A stretch of DNA of 64,000 nt from Culex pipiens pallens (lineage: Eukaryota; Arthropoda; Insecta; Diptera; Culicidae): NCBI RefSeq assembly GCF_016801865.2, contig NC_068938.1, positions 97,571,004-97,635,003 on the forward strand, in the 5' to 3' direction. The first letter of the stretch is position 1. Each line of letters opens with the position of its first letter. Below are positions 10,890 to 22,289 of this stretch, piece after piece. Made by a program: the position numbers and the translations under genes. The notes under the pieces were generated by a model, which made no database searches, was not told the DNA's origin, and saw only the letters and a list, made by a program, of their open reading frames with translations.

Positions 10890-12336
10890 CACCCTTGGGT
10901 AATGTTAGTCTTGATTAAAAAAATAAAAATATTGTTTTCGAATAGATTGGAAAATTTTACGAATGTTTCATATTTCAAAATCAAACCATTAATTGCTGAG
11001 ATATCTACATTAGAAAATTGTGAGAAAACATCAAATTTCCTGTATTTAAATCTTTACATGGCAATATCTAAGCAACTAAGGGTCGTGTCAACAAAGTTCA
11101 AAAAAGCAAAATATAGAGAATTTTTTCAGCTTTTCAAAAGTAGGCACTTATTTAAAAAATGAATAACTGCGACTATTTAAAAAAAAAACTTAAAAATGGC
11201 TCTAACTTGAAAACGGTGCACTTTATCAAAATATCACTAAAGTACTTTTTGATTGCAAATTCGATTTGGCATCGAAAAATAAAGTTTGCGAAAGATTTTG
11301 AAATTTTGTCAAAGATTTTTTGCACATTCTGGAAATGTCTGGAAGGTTGGCATTTAATGTCCTCTTAAAAATATAAAAAATTTAAATAGTGTTTTTTGCA
11401 AATCAAGTTTTAGTGACACAAAGTGAAATTGAAAATCACCAAAAAAAAATTACTGTGAATCATTTTTTCAGTGTAGTCCTTATCCATACCAACAACTTTG
11501 CAGAAGACACCAAATCGAAAAAAAAACAACAAAAAACACAAAAATGTAAATTTAAAAAAAAGATTCCTCTCCTGTTTTAACCAAAATAATCAGAAACGTC
11601 AATACCTTGTTCAAACATACCCAATTCGTTACATTAGCACAAATGATAAAATATAGTAATTTATATCAAATAAAAACATTAACATAAGTTATCATTGATT
11701 AAACTAATCGATTTCCAGGTATTCAACCGTTCCGCTATTTTCAAAACGAATTACCATATCAAAATTTTTATTATTATCTTTAATTTCGGAAGAAAAAATA
11801 TACTGGCAACACTGCCCCATGATTTTGACACTTACGTAATTTTCATGTTTTTTTATAGTTGATCGAAATAGAACTTTGTTTAAAGTCAAAACGATTTACA
11901 ATCTGGCAACCATGGCATGAGATATCGGCACCCTAGTGTTAATGTTCAACTTTTCGAAGACGGACTTTGTAAAATTTTACTTTGATTGCCTTAGCTTAGA
12001 GCTCCACGTTGGACTTCCACTTGAGCCAAATCGATTTGATGTCTTCAGCAAAGTTGTTGAATTTGATGAGGATTTTTTTTGAAAAATAAATTTGACGACT
12101 TTTAAGTACTTTTTTTTACAAAAATATCATTTCCCCAAAATCCGTAGTTATAATTTTAGTTTTTTTTTGTTTCATATGTTTAAAAGGACATAAATCCTTA
12201 GGTTTTGAGCCATAGAAAAGTCCGGAAAAATTGCCACCGAAAAGACACCAAATCGATCAGAAAAATCCTCCAAAATGTCTAACATTGACTTGCCATTTTT
12301 GTATGACAGCTGCCAAAATTGTATGTCTATGTGGAT
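10890..12336 (+). mobile_element. Left portion of an old foldback element, split by the 12337 insertion
   Basis: Segments match the copy at 57205-58340 in the same order and orientation: AATGTTAGTCTTGATT near 10901, ACGAATGTTTCATATTTCAA near 10959, ACGGTGCACTTTATCAAAAT near 11213, and CACCAAATCGATCA through GACAGCTGCCAAAATTGTAT near 12245-12325. The copies are clearly diverged. The hAT-like element at 12337 lies inside the matching region, so this element is older. No open frame matches a transposase. Confidence 0.6.
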
Positions 12337-12423
12337 TAGGGTGCCCCAAAAAAAATGACCCCTTGCTCCACAAGCAAAAAACGTTTTTTTTTTGTTTTTT
12401 TAAACATCTGTGTAAATTTTGAG

Positions 12424-14278
12424 CAAAAGGAGAATGGGCAAATTTGTATGGGAGCTGGCCCAAAGATGTACACGAACGGGACCAACTTTTTTCGAAAGAT
12501 CTCGCCGAGACATTGAAAAAAAGTCATCCGGACCAACTCTCTAAACCCCGGGGTTCAAAAGTTACATGCTGTTGAAGTTTGAGCATTTTGGGTTAAAATG
12601 TACAAAAAATCGTATTTTTGCTAATTATAAAATTATTTATAAAATCTCCATTTTATTATGGATTTTGCTCATCTTGACTTCATTCGACTCGTATCAGCAA
12701 AAACTATGAGTTCTATTATGTCTTAGCATGATTGAAACATGATTTCTCTTGTTTTTATACGTTTGAACCGTTTGTACAAGAGGCATCCCATAGAAAAAAG
12801 TCGAAACTTCAAGATATTGAAACCGGATCCGACCCAGACTGCTTCAGTGAGTATGAAAGGCTTCAGTGCAATGTTGTAACAACTTATTGGGATGGTCTGT
12901 GTCATCCGAGAACTCCTTGAAGTTAAGACCGGCGAGTCTACCGCCGTAACAAGCAAGATGTCGGCGGTTTTTGACCACTGATCATACCCGCATGGCTTCA
13001 GTGAGTATGCTAGACTACTATGCTGATGTGTTGGAGTGCCCTGGGTTCTCCTAGGACTCCCTGGAGTTAATATCTGTGGGTCTACTACCGTAACAAGCAA
13101 AATGTCGACCGGTTTTGACAACGGAACATACCCGCATAGCTTCAGTGAGTGTGGTAGACTACTTTGCTAATATGTTAGGATGTCCTGGGTCATCCAAGGA
13201 CTCCCTGGAGTTATGATCTGTGGAGCTACAGCCGTAACAAACAAGAGGTTGACGGTTTTTGACCCCGGAACATACCCGCATAGCTTCAGTCAGTATGGTA
13301 GACTGCTTTCTTAATGTGTTAAGATGTCTTTGGTCATCCTAGGACTCCCTGGAGTTAAGATATTTGGATCACTGTAACAAGAAAATGGTCGACGATTTTG
13401 AACCGCGCATCATAACCGCAAAGATTCAGTTAGTATGGCAGACTGTATTGCTTTTTTCCCAACATAATGTTCTGGGCCATTCCAGGGAGTCCTTGTAACA
13501 GCCGTAGACCTACAGAGCATAACTCCAGAGAGTCCTAGGATGACCAAAGACATCCCAACACATTAACAAAGCAGCCAACCATACTGACTGAAGCTATGCG
13601 GGTATGTTCCGGGGTCAAAAACCGTCGACCTCTTGCTTGATAAGGCTGTAACTCCACAGATCATAACTCCAGGGAGTCCTTGGATGACCCAGGACATCCT
13701 AACACATTAGCAAAGTAGTCTACCACACTCACTGAAGCTATGCGGGTATGATCAGTGGTCAAAAACCGCCGACATCTTGCTTGTTACGGCGGTAGACTCA
13801 CCGGTCTTAACTCCAAGGAGTTCTCGGATGACTCAGACCAACATTGCACTGAAGCCTTTCATACTCACTGAAGCAGTTTGGGTCGGATCCGTTTTCAAAA
13901 CCTTGAAGTTTCAACTTGTTTCTATGAGATGCCTCTTGCAAAAACGGTTCAAACGGATAAAAACAAGTGAAATCATGTTTCAATCATGCTAAGATATATC
14001 AGAATTCATAGTTTTTGCTGATACGCGTCGAATGAAGTCAAGAAATTCGAAATCCATAATGAAACAGAGATTTTATAAATGATTTTAGAAATAGCAAAAA
14101 TCCGGTTTTTTGTATATTTTTACTCAAAATGCTCAAACTTCAACAGCATGTAACTTTTGAACCCCGGGGTTTAGAGAGTTGGTCCGGATGACTTTTTTTC
14201 ATGTCTCGGCGAGATCTTTCGAAAAAAGTTGGTCCCGTTCGTGTACATCCTTGGACCAAATTCACCCATTCTCCTTTG
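12424..14278. mobile_element. 1.85-kb palindromic element with internal tandem repeats
   Basis: CAAAAGGAGAATGGG at 12424 and its complement CCCATTCTCCTTTG at 14265-14278 mark the ends. Long inverted arms include CCGGACCAACTCTCTAAACC (near 12529) against its complement near 14165, and the ATTGAAACATGATTT pair near 12731 and 13975. The arms carry repeat units of about 143 bases in opposite orientation. Small ORFs inside (for example 12723-13121 and 13777-13992) are repeat translations, not genes. It interrupts the hAT-like MITE. Confidence 0.8.
12940..13850. repeat. Inverted tandem arrays of a ~143-bp repeat
   Basis: Units carry the landmarks GTAACAAGCAA, ATACCCGCATAGCTTCAGT, GTAGACTACTTTGCTAA and GACTCCCTGGAGTTA. 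About three to four units run rightward from 12940 to about 13440, and about three run leftward from about 13490 to 13850. The same unit appears dispersed at 35570-35785, 48155-48660 and 62080-62770. Confidence 0.8.
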
Positions 14279-14658
14279 TTAAGTTTAACCCTAAACCCTA
14301 AAGTTGGTAAAACAATTTTTTTCATACAAGAATGACATTTTTAAATCGCTAATAACTTTTTATGATCGAGTTTTGGAAACGTTCTACAAAGTTGTAGAAC
14401 ATTACATTTTCAATAAGAATTTCACTTATGAGCATAGGAAGAAATTACTGCGTTTGGCAGACAAACCGTAAGAAAATTGGGTTTTTCATACATTTTTCCG
14501 ATTTTGTCCATACAAACTTCACCCTCGACAATCAATGGGTTTAACCGATTTTGCTCATATTTGACCCAGATTCCTAAAATAGCTCAAAGAACAATAATCA
14601 GCTTGTGGAGCGAGGTTTTGAAAAAAGTCCCAAAAGTTCTGGGCACTCTAATGTGGAT

Positions 14659-17247
14659 GAGTTGGACCGCGCACTAGGCTCACAATTCAGAGGTCGGTAT
14701 TCGGTGACCTTTCCCTGTGCCATACCTTCACACTTAGGAAACCCGGGTGGCGGAGTCTTGTCTCAATAAGAACGATACACGCCTGGGCCATAAGGTGTTA
14801 CGTCAATTCCGTTTTTCCGCTTCCAAAGTTGTATGGAGTCATGACCAAAATTGTTTTTTGGTCAAAAGGATTAAATAAATTCAAGTAATCGGTCGATTTC
14901 GAGTATAATTCCTTTCGCAAAAGACCTTCAAAAATTTAAAATTTGACAACTCTGTTTTATATTGTAATCACTTAAGTGAATTTCACTCTAGTTTTGAAAT
15001 GTGTTTTTAAGATTTTTCTGTGAACGTCTTCCTCACTGTTCGATACACTTTTAACGGACTCTTCCTGTAGGGCATAGTATTTGCAGACCTGACAATACTA
15101 CCACGAGATATCATTTCTAAAGCTACTTATTAATATTTAGCTAAAGAAAAACGGCATCAGAATTATATGCTTATCAAATGAATCTCGTGACCAATTTTGC
15201 CACAAAGCTAACCAAGATTGAGTGCCAAAATGATGTGTTACAAAGCTATCGGCATTTTTCAGCACGATTCGCCAATTTGCATATTGAGCCTAGCTTTACA
15301 CAAGCACCGTCTCGATAGCTTGATGGCACCTTGTATAATATAGCAAACAAGCTTTTCCAGTTGTTGCAGAACCATCACCATTAAATTGTTTGATGAACAC
15401 CCTCGCTCGCACTCTGAGCGGGGGAAGCGCTTCCAAGAAAACGATTCTCCGTTGCGTGCGTGCTGACAAATTGACCATCAGAATGCCAGTTTGATATGTC
15501 GCTAAATGGAAAGAAGGCGACACTCTCCGACGCAGTTGTCACGCAACGCGCAAAGGCTTTCGCTTCTTTGACAGTCAGTGCCGTCAAAGTTGTGCCTTCG
15601 GCCAAATCGCCTCCCCCGATGACTAAGACACTTTTACGCCGAGCTGACATCAACTTAGCATCAAGCATGCTGAACTTGACCTGCGCTGCACATCCCATGT
15701 TCCACGTCAGCAAGTTTGAATCTCTTTTTTTTAAGGATGAAGTCACACTTTTCAACTTCTTCCCCGAGATCCGCTGACGTGGATATGGTCAGTTATTGCC
15801 GGGGGGATAGGGCAAAAACAACGCCGAAAAAGAGCGAAACTGGTTGAGAAACAGGTTCGTCGCTGGTGCGACCTTGCAGTCTCGCCGGAACCGCCGGCGG
15901 ACCAATTATGCGAGAAAAGCTCAAATTTTGGACCCGCAGGCGAAGTGTTTTGCGCGCACGCTCGTGGTTTATAAGCATGTGAACTGTATCTTTGGGAGAG
16001 GCACTTTGCAGACGATCCAGACTTTGCCATCAAACTTTATAAGGCTGAGTCAAAGTTGTTTGCCGATTTGATGTTGTGGATTTTTGTTGGTGGAAAGATT
16101 TGATCAGAAGACAGACCTCGGTCTTGGTTTAATGGATTATTTTGTTTTGAGAGATGTTTTTTGCTAAGTTTAACCTTGCCGACGGCTTTTGATTACTTTT
16201 TTTTATTCTGCTTGATTCAAATCACAACAGTTTTGTATTTATTCATATCAATTAAAAAAAAATTCAATTTATACCAACAAAGTATAAACCATCTGACCTT
16301 CAAACTGCTCTGCTCAAAATTTCAACCAAATACCATATCCAAACTGCATGTCCACAAATCTCTCCACAAACAAACCCCTTTAGGCGCACTTGTCACTGTC
16401 AGTCAGCGAGTTCATGACAAATAAACGAAAAAAAAATGCTCCAAACCACTCCAAACAAAATTGCGTTTCAAGCGGAATCAATCAAATCTGTCCCGGGGTT
16501 AAAAAAAACCGAACTCCACACGCGACATCATCGCTCCAGAATTTCGATATGACAGCTCAATGGACCGCCATAAAAAAGAGCTGGATTCCGAGGGTACTTC
16601 CGATTAATCATTTTCGGTACATCCAAAGTTCAACCCGGCCAGTATCAAATGTTCAACCGCGTTCTGGTGCAATATTCGCTGAATCAAAAAAGATGGCCAG
16701 TCTTATTTTTTTTTTCGTTGAGGTACTTGACTTGGTTCTGCGTGACCAAACCGGTTTCGGGGTTTTTTTTTCGCTGGTCGCGTGCCCGCGTATGCAAAGT
16801 ATCTCTGGCGCGGTCTTGGGTCGTCCGCAAAAGGTTTTTTTTTCGTGTCGTGGGGGAGACTTGGATTAATCGTTGCTCGATGCGGAACATCGTGCTGCAG
16901 CAGCTGTTCGGATTTGGACGGCACGTTGACAAATAGTGCAAGTTTTGGGTAGTTTTTTGGTGAGTTTTAACAAGAAGTTGAAGTTTGTTGCGGAAAATGT
17001 CACTAGAATCTGAATACTATTCAACGTCGGATACAATCTTGAAAAATCCATTTAAAAAAATGAAAATGGATCATTTATTGACCACTTCTATTGACTTCCG
17101 TGGAGATTTCCCCTTGCCCTCTTAAAAAAAGGGAGCATCATCACTATTCGTCTTCTAGTTTATTCCTTCCCTAGTTTGTGGCACAGATAGGAGCGGCCGG
17201 CAATGGATGGTTGTTATTATTCTGAGAATCTGGAAAATCATCATATA
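14659..17247. other. Noncoding, partly GC-balanced sequence
   Basis: Just after the target duplication the sequence may continue the older foldback element, but similarity fades quickly. The passage near 14680-14705 (GGCTCACAATTCAGAGGTCG) weakly resembles the second tRNA-like head of the SINE at 50101. Overlapping open frames on both strands near 15296-15777 have no recognisable domain. No gene is called. Confidence 0.4.
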
Positions 17248-17249
17248 TA

Positions 17250-17717
17250 GGGGAAATCTACCCTTTCCAATCCAACACCTATCTTCGTCATATGGAGAGT
17301 TTAATCGATTAAAGCTTCAAAAACACTATTTAGGCTATAAACTTACCAGCAACAGCACCGTCTCGAGTTAGCATGCTACTTTTCGTGCGTGTTCAGTTCA
17401 TATTTCATCACAATAGGCAACACTAAGCAGACCCAAAAGAGCGCTGGAAGAAAAAAGAACTAAGCCGAAAATAGAAAAATGGGCGTGACCCAATGCATTC
17501 TTATCTGATTAGAATACATTTGGGAAATGCTTTTTTTAATGTTTTTTAAAAGAAATAGAATAACTTTTAATAAAAGTAAAAATAAACAGAAATGTTCACA
17601 AAAAGTTGTTCTACTCGTTGGTGTACTTGGTTTCAGTACATTTCAAGGAACAATCCAGATTATCCAGCATAATTCATACACGACCGCTTGTAAGGCTTAA
17701 AATGGGTATATTTCCCC
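17250..17717. mobile_element. TA-flanked MITE, GGGGAAATCTACCC ends
   Basis: GGGGAAATCTACCC at the left and GGGTATATTTCCCC at the right are terminal inverted repeats flanked by TA on both sides. It belongs to the same family as the shorter copies at 37756-37997 and 48987-49225 but has a longer, different interior. No open frame is present. TA flanks suggest Tc1/mariner-type mobilisation (inference). Confidence 0.7.
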
Positions 17718-17719
17718 TA

Positions 17720-18925
17720 CATGGTGAAATCCAGACTGCAAACCGCTAAAATCAACGCCTCTCAGCGATTACAAATGATTACCATGCATTACACCCCAAT
17801 AGACTGCTCAAAACTTTTCCAAACATTACAAATTAAGCTCAACCCACATAATTTACCCTTTAACAAAGAACTGCATACTTCGTCCTCAATATCCGACGAA
17901 AAAACCAACCCTGTTGCATAATCTGGTGCCATTCCGGGTTTGCAGCAGTAATAAAGAACCGTTTTACAAACCGGACACAGGGCAAAACACAGAATGCAAC
18001 TTGGCATACACGCCCCCCATTTCCCACCGCCAGTCAAAGAAAGGGCCCGGTCGTTATTTGAACAAAACCGGCCACACAATTCGACCACACCGAGGTTCGC
18101 TGCGACTCCCGGAGTTTGCTTTTTGCTCGGACAAGCACTTTTTCTCCCCCGGAAAACAAAAAACTAGCCAGCAACATTTGAAAAGTTTTTTTCATTTTTG
18201 TACTTTTTCTCCAGGAGAGCAACCTTTTGCGCTCCTCTGGCCGTCGAAAGCGATGAAGACTGCAGATATTATAAATTCGACATGAAATGGCAAACCGGTC
18301 GGGTGCTTCCAGAACTCGTCGATTTCCAGCTGAGGAGCTGCTGCATCCTGATGATGATTCCGAGAACCAGCTTTTCCTTGTTCCGAGATGGGGAGGGGTT
18401 TTTTGTTCTCCAGTTATTATTGTCTCAATTTACCGAGGTCCGATGTCCGGAGGGACGGAAAACTGCACTCGAAAGTTGATACCGGGAGCTTTTAAGTTAT
18501 GGTTCCGAGTTGGACGAGTAATAGTTTTCGGTTTTGTGCACGTTGTGCAGAATTTTGTGTTATTGTGACGGTATTATGTTGCTGGTGAAGAGGAAGTTTT
18601 TTGCTACTATTTAATCGATTTAGTTATTAAAAAGGAAACAACTTATTCTTTGGAGTCCATCAAACTGTTATCTTCAAACCCGGATTTTAAAGTACTGATG
18701 AACTTTCAGAGATTTCAAGCGTGGCAATGACCGTTAACATTGAAAAAGAATGTTTATCACTTTTTTATCAGCATAATCCAAATCTGATACAAACTACACT
18801 TTTCCATGATTTCGCTGCCGGCCATTGACTATTAGATTGAACACACACTCAGAAAAGCTACTTTTTTCAAAAAAAAAAAAATGTTTTAAAGGCAGGATAG
18901 TTTAGCAGTCACAAACAGTAAATTA
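17720..18925. other. Unique noncoding sequence
   Basis: GC-balanced from about 17900 to 18570, with overlapping open frames on both strands and no recognisable product. It is AT-rich afterwards. No repeats or gene signals stand out. Confidence 0.45.
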
Positions 18926-19640
18926 CATTTTGCACCTATTTTCGACCTAAAGCTTCGACCTACAATGTACGTATTTTCGACCCAAGGTCTGATTAGGCGA
19001 AGTCATCGAATGCTATCTCAATATTTTTGATAACAGTTAAATTCCTTGAAATAATTTCTTTTTATATTTAAAAAAATAAGGTACACTAGGCCCAATACAG
19101 GTACATCTGCCCAATCAGCTACTCCGACCTAGTAGAAAAAGCTCTAACCCGCTATCTGATTTACTACGGCCAAGGTTTGTGCACTTCACAATCCAAACCA
19201 GAGTACCACCCCTACTTGAAACACTACTACCCGAACGATACTATAAATTTCCGAGACATATGTGAATTTGGATATAATTTACGACCTTGACGGCGGGGGC
19301 GTTCCGAACTGTGGAGTGTGGCCAGCCCGCGCCGTATCGACGGTGTGCTCTTTGTTCTTGGGTGCGCCACAAATTTATCGGCCCCAACGTGACCTGCCGG
19401 AAGCTTGGTTGGGCCTTCCAATCACAGCCGCTGATTTTAAAATTTGAAACCGCTTGCCCGAACAAACCCTTTTTGATACTTGGTTTGAGATTGCCCCTAT
19501 TTTCGACCTATTGCTATAGAGCTGTGACCTACAATGTACGTATTTTCGAGCCAAAGTCTGATTGGGGGAAGATATCGAAGATATTTTTGCCCGAACAAAC
19601 CCTTTTTGATACTTGGTTTGAGATTCGGAGTGAGTTCACT
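18926..19640. repeat. Dispersed local direct repeats
   Basis: GACCTACAATGTACGTATTT occurs near 18957 and again near 19527, each time followed by a GTCTGATT...GAAG passage. TGCCCGAACAAACCCTTTTT occurs near 19456 and 19589 and continues identically through TGATACTTGGTTTGAGATT. Between them (19080-19440) is unique, GC-balanced sequence. It appears to be the degenerate left edge of the following array. Confidence 0.65.
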
Positions 19641-19669
19641 CAAAAGAGGTGTGAAGTACGTTCGCGCTT

Positions 19670-20830
19670 ACGTCTTGAAAATAAACGCGCTCGCGTTGAA
19701 GTTTGTATGAGACTTGGAGACTTTTCAGCAGTTTCAATCGGGAATTTCCTTGTTGCTTTCGAAAATAATCAAGCAAGTCCAACTTTAACATTACATTTTA
19801 AGATTTTTTAATGCAAATTAGAAGCGTTCGCGTATGCTTTTGTATAAGACTTGACGACTTTTTCATGAGAATTATCACTTGACTTATATTCGAAGAAGTT
19901 AATTTCCTAGTATCTTTCAAAAGTATAGTAGAAAATTCCACGAGAGCATGACATTTTAAGAATGTTTAAGCAAATTCAAGCGTTTGCGTTGACGTTTGTA
20001 TGAGACTTGGCGACTTTTTAACTGAAAACCATTGTATTGTATTGAATTTCCTCATTTATTTCGCAACTAAAGTAGCAAACTCAACCGGAATATGATATTT
20101 AAATTTTTTTAAGCAAATTGTAAGCGTTCGCGTTGACGATTGTATTAGACTTGGCGACTTTTTCTTAAAAAAATTCTTGATGCACGAGTATTATCACTGG
20201 CTTTCTAAGCGAGGAAGTTCATTGTCAAGTATCTTTCAAAACTAGAGTAGCAAGCTCAACTGGAACAAGGAAGTTTTTAATTTTTGAACCAAATTTATGC
20301 GTTCGCGTGTGTTCTTTAAAAATGACTGTTTCATGAGGATTTATCACTGGAATTATTTGCAAAAAACTCTTATTTCCTAGTTTCTTTCGAATCTTAAGTA
20401 GGAAATTCATCCGGATCACGACATTTTAAGATTTTTAAAGAAAATTTCAGGCGTTCGCGTATGCTTTTGTATGAGACTTGGCGACTTTTTCTTCAAAAAC
20501 GTCTTTTTCATAAGAATTTTACGAGATTAAAAAAAATCTCCTAGTTTCTTTCGGAACCAAAGAAGTAAGTTCAACTGTAACATGCAATTTCCAGATTTTT
20601 GAAGAAAATGTTAAGCGTTCGCGTAGGCTTTTGTATGAGACCTGGCGACTTTTTTTGAGGATTATCACTGGGTTTTCTTCGAAATAGTGAATTTTCTTAC
20701 TTCCTTCGAAACTAAAGTAGCAAGTTCAATTGAAACATATCGTTTTCAGATTTTCAATGCATATTTTAAGCGTTCGCGTTTGCTTTTGTATGAGACTTGG
20801 CGACTTTTTCTTCAAAAACGCATGTGTCGT
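19670..20830. repeat. Minisatellite array, ~150-bp units, about 8 copies
   Basis: The core GCGTTCGCGT...TTTGTATGAGACTTGGCGAC recurs with cores near 19712, 19847, 20003, 20148, about 20300 (partial), 20475, 20639 and 20794, a spacing of 135 to 175 bases. Units are diverged, so the array is not recent. The 19287-19811 open frame overlaps the array and is not credited as a gene. Confidence 0.8.
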
Positions 20831-22289
20831 GACTTTGATCTCTGAATTCCTTTTAAAAAGTCAAATTTCAAGCAAACCCAAATCCTGTCCACCTAAAGCA
20901 AACCCCAAGCTGCAAACCACCCAAAACAGTGACTAAATTCCGTCTTTCAGCAGGACAATAACGACACTTTATTTATTTTCGCCATAAAACCCGGGTTTCG
21001 TTTCGTCCAAGAAAAACTGTACTTTTTGTTAGTCGCCCCTCACACTATTCCCTCAGGGCGGGGTGGCACACACAAGGAAGTGAAAACAGAAAGAGGTCAC
21101 CTTTGTGAGGGCGCAAAAAAAAAAACCTCGCAAGTCCAGTGGGGGTTGGAAAATTCGTGAAATATTGCCCCGAGAGGGCAGCCCTTTTTTCGCCACCACC
21201 TCCAAAGGGGAAAGGGCGAACGGGAGGTTTGTTTGCAAAGTCGACATTTGAGCTTGTTAGCCTACTAATGAATCGCTTTACAGGGCCCAAAGAAAGCAAC
21301 GTGAAATATGCTACTTTCAAGCGGGGGAGTGCTTTTTCAAGGTATTAAATGAACTCGGTGAAGACGAAGAAGAGAAATTACGGCGCGCATTGTTTTCCAT
21401 TTCCACGAAAAATTCTGTTTTAAGCCTTTTTCGGACTCGCTGGATGAAAAAACGAGCTGCAACTTCGTTGCCCGGAAAGTTCTGACTTTTTTCCAGGACC
21501 TGCACTCGCTTCAGTGATTTAAATTTGCGGTGGTCAAAACAACTTTCGGATGGGGCTTTTTTCAGGGGGTTTCCTTTGTTGATGTTGTTCCGTCACGTGG
21601 AGCACGATGACATAGCTCTACATTTTGAAAGACAATGTCAGTAACTGCGTCATTTTCGTCATGGTCTGTAAGATTCAGGTAGCCGTTCCAATTCACAGAG
21701 TTAAATGTTGCTCATATCAGGCCAACAATTAGTAGCTCAAATGTTGTTGTATTTACACAAGTATTGGCGGTCTCTATCCTAAAAAAAACAGATTCTTTTC
21801 TCTCTTTAAAGTGACATCGTAGTTTGTGGACGGCTCCTAACACAAACAAACTGGTTATACACGAAGAAAAATCAGTTCTGAAAATCGTGAACAAGCGTTC
21901 ATGAAATTTTGAATCCCGAACAAAGTGTTCAAAATTTAATGAACGCGTGTTCACGATTTTCGGAACTGGTCTTTCTACGTTTCTCCGAATAAAGACAAAA
22001 TGTGAGCTCTCAACCGTTGACCGACAGTGAACTAAAATTTAATTCAGCGGCTTGCAGTTTTGACATTGAATTTCATAACGTAGAGCTGTGTTATAGATGA
22101 ACTTGGCCGACTGTCTGTGTTTGTGAAATGTTTCTCCACGGATTGTGGGTTTGGAAGGAAAAGTAAGGAGGCCAGCGGACCGTGATAGCGGAAAGCTTTT
22201 TTATCGGTCTGAGGTGCACACTTTGCGGAGGCTGTCGAGAAGACCACGGCCGAACGGTTGAGGTGTCTCAAGGTCATGTTTTACGTTGT
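20831..22289. other. Mostly unique noncoding sequence
   Basis: GC-balanced to about 21600, including an A-run near 21115-21125. Small open frames on both strands overlap and lack motifs. A short hairpin element lies at 21861-21980. Confidence 0.45.
21861..21980. mobile_element. 120-bp hairpin mini-MITE
   Basis: ACGAAGAAAAATCAGTTCTG at 21861 pairs with its near-complement at 21961-21980. Pairing continues inward through GAAAATCGTGAACA and CGTTCATGAAATTTTGAA, leaving a loop of about 15 bases. No target duplication could be fixed. Confidence 0.7.

Larger units (their letters stand above)
12337..14650. mobile_element. hAT-like MITE with 8-bp target duplication, itself interrupted
   Basis: Terminal inverted repeats TAGGGTGCCC (left) and GGGCACTCTA (right) are flanked by the exact 8-base duplication ATGTGGAT at 12329-12336 and 14651-14658. 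Eight-base duplications are characteristic of hAT transposons. The outer parts (12337-12423 and about 14280-14650) match the 490-bp copy at 56142-56631 in opposite orientation. The middle 1.85 kb is a foreign palindromic insertion. There is no transposase gene, so it is non-autonomous. Confidence 0.85.

Noticed and set aside
12720..13990. CRISPR-like or regulatory direct-repeat array
   Set aside because: Units are about 143 bases, diverged, without distinct spacers, and lie in a eukaryotic palindromic transposable element.
14670..14720. Third tRNA-derived SINE head
   Set aside because: Only about 20 bases resemble the second head at 50101, and the B-box region does not hold up.
15296..15777. 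Overlapping open frames on both strands (124 and 93 codons) that look mildly protein-like
   Set aside because: No domain, no clear splice sites, and neither strand is better than the other.
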